12,094 nucleotides of DNA from Endomicrobium sp. (GTDB taxonomy: Bacteria; Elusimicrobiota; Endomicrobiia; Endomicrobiales; Endomicrobiaceae). The stretch is from NCBI GenBank assembly GCA_031255375.1, contig JAIRSP010000018.1, forward strand, positions 1 to 12,094, given 5' to 3'. Under the pieces are notes generated by a model. It was not told the DNA's origin and searched no databases. It was given only the letters and a program-made list of their open reading frames with translations. The first letter of the stretch is position 1. Each line of letters begins with the position of its first letter. Position numbers and translations under genes: made by a program. Below are positions 9,163 through 12,094 of the stretch, in pieces.

Positions 9163-9198
9163 TCAACTAAATTGAGTTCTCTGACGTATTGGTTTACA
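9163..9198 (+). repeat. 36-base direct repeat, copy B, with boxA-like core
   Basis: It is the partner of 8245-8280 (32 of 36 identical, only transitions). The boxA-like core is slightly altered (TTCTCTGACG for TTCTTTGACA). Its end ATTGGTTTACA (9188-9198) is the exact reverse complement of 9333-9343, so the KilA-N remnant between them is framed by an 11-base inverted repeat. Confidence 0.7.
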
Positions 9199-9202
9199 GG
9201 GA

Positions 9203-9337
9203 ATGTTGCACAACCCAACATTTAAAGGTGTCGAATTCGACACCTTTTTGCACGAGGCAGGAGCAAACCTTTTTACTATGACGCCTTGCAAATGGATTGA
9301 GGAGACCGGTGCTATCGGTGTGGGACAAAGCGTGTAA
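9203..9337 (+). pseudogene. KilA-N domain fragment (decayed)
   Basis: A 44-codon open frame from ATG 9203 to TAA 9335-9337 reads NPTFKGVEFDTFLHEAG, then TMTPCKWIEETGAIG. This is the characteristic middle of KilA-N domain proteins of Bacteroidota (KGVEFD..., then a KWIE-T-AIG block). Full domains have about 50 residues before this and continue after AIG with a GRYGGTYAH-like segment and a helical end; here the sequence turns to VGQSV and stops. Upstream in frame there is a TGA at 9182. KilA-N proteins are DNA-binding proteins of phages and bacterial mobile or antirepressor loci. This is therefore a remnant, unlikely to be functional, though expression as a short peptide cannot be excluded. It contains a 24-base perfect palindrome (9224-9247). 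Confidence 0.75.
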
Positions 9338-9370
9338 ACCAATTATTCAAAGGCTTACACACTTTTTTTT
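9331..9370 (+). terminator. Intrinsic terminator-like hairpin with eight T
   Basis: GTGTAA-A-CC (9332-9340) pairs with GG-C-TTACAC (9352-9360), with one A/C mismatch and the loop AATTATTCAAA. AC and then TTTTTTTT (9363-9370) follow. The shape fits a rho-independent terminator on the plus strand, ending transcription before the Yip1-family gene. The 5' arm can instead pair with 9188-9198 (see findings). Confidence 0.65.
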
Positions 9371-9418
9371 GTGCAAATACGAAAATAAAACATATCATTT
9401 ACTTTAACAAAATAGAAA

Positions 9419-10003
9419 ATGGAAATTATTAACAGGATAAAAAGTATTCTGGTCAGCCCGAAAAAGGAGTGGCAGACCATTGAGGCGGCAAATGAACCTC
9501 ATGCAAGAGTGTTTACAACGTATGTCGTACCGTTGGCATTGATACCCGCCGCGGCTGCCTTTGTCGGTTACGGACTGATTGGCTATTCGGCGTTGGGCGT
9601 GCATGTACATTCGGTTTCGTGGGGAATCCGCCAGGCAGTTGTGCAGTACATCGCCATGCTGGGAGGAACGTATCTCACGGCGTTTGTCATCAATATGCTT
9701 TCCGGCAATTTTGGGGCGAAGAACGATTTCGACCGCGCTTTTTCGCTTGTGGCATACGCCTATACGCCGATGTTTGTGGCGGGCGTGTTCTACCTCCTGC
9801 CTTCCCTTTCGGTATTGGCTTCGCTTGCGGGGCTGTACGGACTGAACCTGCTCTACAACGGCATGCAGCCGATGATGAAAGCTCCGGCCGACAAACAGAT
9901 GTCGTATTTCGTCGTCAGCCTGATAATGACGGTAGTTGTGTCGGCAGTCCTTTCGTTTGTGCTTGCGGCCATATTGCTGCGGGGTACACATTTCGGGTTT
10001 TGA
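9419..10003 (+). CDS. Yip1-family membrane protein
   Basis: This is a 194-residue polytopic membrane protein of the Yip1 domain family as found in Bacteroidota. The N-terminus NRIKSILVSPKKEWQTIEAAN is the family's cytosolic opening. Five hydrophobic segments follow at about 33-56, 74-95, 107-127, 129-149 and 162-187, with FSLVAYAYTPMFVAGV at 108-123 as the conserved YAYTP-type segment. The function of bacterial Yip1 proteins is unknown. The start ATG at 9419 has only A-rich sequence before it and no Shine-Dalgarno, which is normal in Bacteroidota. It follows a terminator at 9331-9370 by about 50 bases, so it probably has its own promoter, which I could not place. The small gene at 10023 is likely co-transcribed. 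Confidence 0.85.
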   Translation: MEIINRIKSILVSPKKEWQTIEAANEPHARVFTTYVVPLALIPAAAAFVGYGLIGYSALGVHVHSVSWGIRQAVVQYIAMLGGTYLTAFVINMLSGNFGAKNDFDRAFSLVAYAYTPMFVAGVFYLLPSLSVLASLAGLYGLNLLYNGMQPMMKAPADKQMSYFVVSLIMTVVVSAVLSFVLAAILLRGTHFGF

Positions 10004-10022
10004 TTGAAAATCGTACTGTAGT

Positions 10023-10217
10023 ATGGACGCGAATGATAAGGACAGCGGCCGGGACGCGTGGCCGGACGAAGCGCATATCGTCAGTATTCCCGACGAGGAC
10101 ATACAGGCTATAGAGGGTGTAATTCGGAGTATGGAACAGGCTCAACAGGAGTTTCGCCGGATAAGGGAGGGGATGAAACCGTTGGACTGTGAGGAAACTA
10201 CATTCGACAACGTCTAA
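10023..10217 (+). CDS. Small acidic protein, unknown function
   Basis: This 64-residue frame begins 19 bases after the Yip1-family stop. It is acidic (for example DANDKDSGRDAWPDEAH at 2-18 and IPDEDIQAIEG at 22-32). Residues about 26-50 form a probable amphipathic helix (IQAIEGVIRSMEQAQQEFRR at 27-46). There is no signal peptide or membrane segment. Codon use matches the GC-richer neighbours. I do not recognise a family. Tight spacing and coherent composition argue for a real gene in an operon with the membrane protein; its shortness leaves doubt. Confidence 0.55.
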   Translation: MDANDKDSGRDAWPDEAHIVSIPDEDIQAIEGVIRSMEQAQQEFRRIREGMKPLDCEETTFDNV

Positions 10218-10427
10218 AAATTTGTTTGGATATTTTTCCACGAAGTCGTTTGCGCCTGAAATTCCTTTCCCTGAAAAATTTGAGCAGTTTCTACAAAACC
10301 GATGACCAATTACTTTAATTATACCTTGATAAGAAGCTGTTTGAATTTTTCGGGAAAGGATGTTCCTGCCCGGAAAAATTTCAGTAGATATCCGCCGGAA
10401 TTTCCATAACGACGAAAAAAAATTTCT

Positions 10428-10530
10428 ATCTAGATAGAAAAAAATTTTCTCTTAGAAAGAAATTTCTGCGCATCTAGATGGAAAAATATTTTCTCCTAGA
10501 AAGAAATTTTCGTGCATCTGGATAGAATTT
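10428..10530. repeat. Tandem repeat, 44-base period, 2.3 copies
   Basis: Units begin with ATCTAGAT at 10428 and 10472, and with ATCTGGAT at 10516 (partial). The first two full units differ at about six to seven positions and share TAGAAAGAAATTT. The first unit start lies in an 18-base perfect palindrome, TTTCTATCTAGATAGAAA (10423-10440). There are no spacers, so this is not a CRISPR array. The function is unknown. Confidence 0.85.
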
Positions 10531-10539
10531 TCACTAATT

Positions 10540-10733
10540 ATGCGAATCAGTAGTTGAAAAATCAGATAAATGAAAGCAGCGGCAATTTTGCCCATTATAA
10601 AGTAAGATGTAGTACTATTCTTACAAGTTAATGATTTTCCGTGAAACGAGCAACTATTTGACTCGTTTTTTTCATTGATTTCAACTACTTTAACTAAATA
10701 AACCTACGAACAGTTTCAACTGCTGATTCGCAT
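10540..10733. repeat. 20-base inverted repeat, arms 154 bases apart
   Basis: ATGCGAATCAGTAGTTGAAA (10540-10559) and TTTCAACTGCTGATTCGCAT (10714-10733) are reverse complements except for one position, where a T-G wobble would form in RNA. AATTA flanking both arms extends the match with one offset. The enclosed stretch contains a terminator-like hairpin. Confidence 0.8.
10644..10672 (+). terminator. Intrinsic terminator-like hairpin
   Basis: AAACGAG (10644-10650) pairs with CTCGTTT (10662-10668) around an 11-base loop, and the T-run continues to 10672. It could end transcription from the Yip1-family operon or from an unseen small RNA. Its placement inside the 10540-10733 inverted repeat is notable. 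Confidence 0.6.
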
Positions 10734-10786
10734 TAATTATCATCCTTTCCTGCAAATAATAATTCATAATTGCCAAAGTTCATAAT

Positions 10787-10813
10787 TAACGAAGTTTCTC
10801 CGTTTCTTCGTTA
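10787..10813. repeat. Eight-pair hairpin followed by a GC palindrome
   Basis: TAACGAAG (10787-10794) pairs with CTTCGTTA (10806-10813). GCACCGGTGC (10817-10826) follows as a perfect ten-base palindrome. No T-run comes directly after, so the function is open. Confidence 0.5.
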
Positions 10814-10843
10814 GTTGCACCGGTGCGTTAATATATTTTCTTC

Positions 10844-10874
10844 ATTGGTGATTTTTAGATGAAAAATCACTAAT
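10844..10874. promoter_or_regulatory. 13-pair inverted repeat upstream of the receptor promoter
   Basis: GTGATTTTT (10848-10856) and AAAAATCAC (10862-10870) pair perfectly around AGATG. Outer pairs ATT/AAT plus a G-T wobble lengthen it to 13. It ends 8 bases before a candidate promoter at 10883. It could be a regulator binding site for the receptor gene or an RNA hairpin; I infer the first only from position. Confidence 0.4.
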
Positions 10875-10882
10875 TGTGGTGA

Positions 10883-10913
10883 TTGACGGGTACGTTATTT
10901 TCCTGTTCCTTTG
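10883..10913 (+). promoter_or_regulatory. Candidate Bacteroidota-type promoter of the receptor gene
   Basis: TTG at 10883-10885 and TTCCTTTG at 10906-10913 are 20 bases apart, fitting the -33 (TTTG/TTG) and -7 (TAnnTTTG) pattern of the primary sigma factor in Bacteroides, except that TT replaces TA in the -7 box. The start codon lies 37 bases downstream. Confidence 0.4.
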
Positions 10914-10949
10914 CACCCGAACGAAAATAATCTATTAAGGCAATCAATA

Positions 10950-12094
10950 ATGAAGAAGCTATTTTTAACGATAATTGTTATTTGCAGTACACTGCTTGTA
11001 TTTGCAGGCAATAACGCTCCTGCAAGGGAAGTCAATCCGGATGATACGCTAAAAGTGTATTACCTGAACGAGGTGGTGGTAAGCAGTTCGGTGAAAGAAA
11101 CCAACGACCTGAAAACCCTTCCGGCGGCAGTATCGGTGCTGTCGCCCCGTCAGTTGCAGGACGCCCGCATCGAGTCGCTGCCCCGGCTGAGCGCATTTAT
11201 CCCCAACTTTTTTATCCCCTCCTACGGGGCGAAAGTCTCCACGCCGGTCTATATCCGCGGCGTCGGCACACGCCTCGGAGCGCAGACGGTGAGCCTCTAT
11301 GTGGACAATGTGCCGTGCTTCAACCCGTCGGCGTTCGACTTCGAATTTCAGGACATCCAGCGGCTCGAGGTGCTTCGCGGGGCGCAGGGCACGCTCTACG
11401 GACGGAACGCCGTCGGCGGCATCGTGAATATCTACACCCTCTCCCCCCTCTCTTTTCAGGGCAGCAGACTGACGCTCGAAGGCGGCAACTACGGACAGTT
11501 TGCGGCGAAAGGGTCGGACTACAGACGGCTCTCCGACCGCTTCGGCCTCTCCGTGGCGGGCTATTATAAGCGCGACGACGGCTATTTTACGAACAGCCAT
11601 ACCGGCAGGAAAACCGACGCTTCCGAAAATGCCGGCGGAAGGGTGAAACTGGAGTGGCAGGCCGCCCCCTCGCTCAAAGCGCTGTTCTTCGGCAACTACG
11701 ACTATGTTGCCGGCGGCGCATTCCCCTATATGCTCAAAGATGCCGCGGCGGTCAGTTTCAACGAGCCGTCGTCGTACGACCGCCGCCTGTTTACCAACGG
11801 GCTTTCGCTCGATTATACGGGCAAAGGCTACACGGTTCATTCCACCACCGGCTTCCAGTATCTGAACGATGATATGAAGATGGACCAGGATTACACCCCC
11901 AAACAGGTATTTTCCATCAACCAGAAACAAAAGCAATATTCCGTGAGCCAGGAAGTGACCGTGAAGTCCGACTCGCGGGGAAACTACCGCTGGGTGGTGG
12001 GCGCTTTCGGTTTTTACGACAACCGCGAAGTCGATACGCACGTGGCGCTCAAAGAGGACGCCCTGGCGGCGATGCGGTCGTACTTCAGCGTGGT
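10950..12094 (+). CDS. TonB-dependent outer-membrane receptor, 3' end beyond window
   Basis: This is the N-terminal 381 codons of a TonB-dependent receptor, which imports a ligand (such as an iron complex, cobalamin or glycan) across the outer membrane using TonB energy. A signal peptide (MKKLFLTIIVICSTLLVFAG) is followed by a TonB-box-like stretch LNEVVVSS (39-46). The plug domain runs about 50-165, with VYIRGVGTR (100-108), VSLYVDNVP (114-122) and VLRGAQGTLYGRNAVGGIVNI (141-161). The first beta strands of the barrel follow with alternating aromatic pattern. It lacks the N-terminal carboxypeptidase-regulatory-like domain typical of SusC glycan importers, so it resembles siderophore/cobalamin-type receptors; the ligand is not readable. 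The frame has no stop to the window end, and a full receptor would be about 650-750 residues. ATG at 10950 gives the signal peptide. GC content is high throughout. Confidence 0.95.
   Translation, partial: MKKLFLTIIVICSTLLVFAGNNAPAREVNPDDTLKVYYLNEVVVSSSVKETNDLKTLPAAVSVLSPRQLQDARIESLPRLSAFIPNFFIPSYGAKVSTPVYIRGVGTRLGAQTVSLYVDNVPCFNPSAFDFEFQDIQRLEVLRGAQGTLYGRNAVGGIVNIYTLSPLSFQGSRLTLEGGNYGQFAAKGSDYRRLSDRFGLSVAGYYKRDDGYFTNSHTGRKTDASENAGGRVKLEWQAAPSLKALFFGNYDYVAGGAFPYMLKDAAAVSFNEPSSYDRRLFTNGLSLDYTGKGYTVHSTTGFQYLNDDMKMDQDYTPKQVFSINQKQKQYSVSQEVTVKSDSRGNYRWVVGAFGFYDNREVDTHVALKEDALAAMRSYFSV

Larger units (their letters stand above)
10218..10949. other. Repeat-rich intergenic region, no gene
   Basis: No supported coding region lies in these roughly 730 bases; a 35-codon frame at 10302-10409 has no recognised family. 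The stretch is AT-richer than the flanking genes and holds complementary arms (10263-10280 with 10344-10360, one bulge), an imperfect hairpin (10343-10382), a 44-base tandem repeat, a long inverted repeat, a terminator-like hairpin and an inverted repeat before the receptor promoter. The clearest are listed separately. Confidence 0.7.

Noticed and set aside
9224..9247. Stand-alone intrinsic terminator at the 24-base palindrome
   Set aside because: The bases encode conserved KilA-N residues, so the symmetry may be incidental. Kept only as a finding.
9188..9343. A known structured RNA such as SRP RNA or 6S RNA closed by the 11-base stem
   Set aside because: None of the conserved cores of these RNAs is visible, and the interior translates to a KilA-N fragment.
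9404..10102. A 232-codon minus-strand frame and overlapping plus-strand frames at 9579-9845 and 9619-10113
   Set aside because: They overlap the Yip1-family gene, which has a coherent five-helix pattern and family N-terminus. The others are rich in Arg/His/Cys with no motif.
10302..10409. A 35-codon frame beginning MTNYFNYTLIRS
   Set aside because: It has no family match that I recognise and overlaps an imperfect hairpin (10343-10382) in a repeat-rich region.
10428..10530. CRISPR array
   Set aside because: The 44-base units are contiguous with no unique spacers, only about 2.3 copies are present, and no cas gene is nearby.
11049..12041. A 330-codon open frame on the minus strand
   Set aside because: It lies wholly inside the TonB receptor gene, whose plus-strand translation shows signal peptide, TonB box and plug motifs. 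It is a high-GC antisense frame without recognisable motifs.

Overview
The window appears to join DNA from two unrelated bacteria, meeting near position 8215. Bases 1 to about 8213 are very AT-rich (long A and T runs, A/T-ending codons, TAA or TGA stops). They carry one co-directional series of housekeeping genes: F1-ATPase subunits in the order alpha-gamma-beta-epsilon (atpA, cut by the window start, then atpG, atpD, atpC), the YebC/PmpR-type regulator, the Holliday-junction genes ruvC-ruvA-ruvB, and a secreted SpoIID/LytB-domain protein. The composition suggests a genome under strong AT drift, such as a host-restricted or symbiotic bacterium. SpoIID next to ruvCAB is known from Clostridia-like Firmicutes and some other phyla. 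I cannot fix the phylum; an Elusimicrobiota (Endomicrobium-like) or firmicute source are guesses. It is unlikely to be Bacteroidota, where atpD-atpC normally sit apart from atpA-atpG.

Bases from about 8217 to 12094 have moderate to high GC and read as Bacteroidota, probably Bacteroidales. They hold: a REP-associated Y1 (HUH) transposase gene on the minus strand framed by 26-base inverted repeats and GGGCT-TTC-AGCCC-type hairpins; two copies of a 36-base direct repeat containing a boxA-like motif; a short decayed KilA-N fragment; a strong terminator-like hairpin; a five-helix Yip1-family membrane protein; a small acidic protein; a roughly 730-base intergenic region rich in repeats and hairpins; and the first 381 codons of a TonB-dependent outer-membrane receptor that runs off the end.

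The SpoIID-like gene stops without its usual C-terminal part exactly where the composition changes. An assembly chimera (for example in a gut metagenome) is therefore the simplest reading, with a real integration event as the alternative. No defence system, CRISPR array or new multi-gene system is visible. In the left part the genes cover ATP synthesis, recombination repair and cell-wall metabolism. In the right part the interest lies in small mobile and regulatory DNA: the REP-transposase unit, the boxA-like repeat pair around the KilA-N remnant, and the structured region before the receptor gene.
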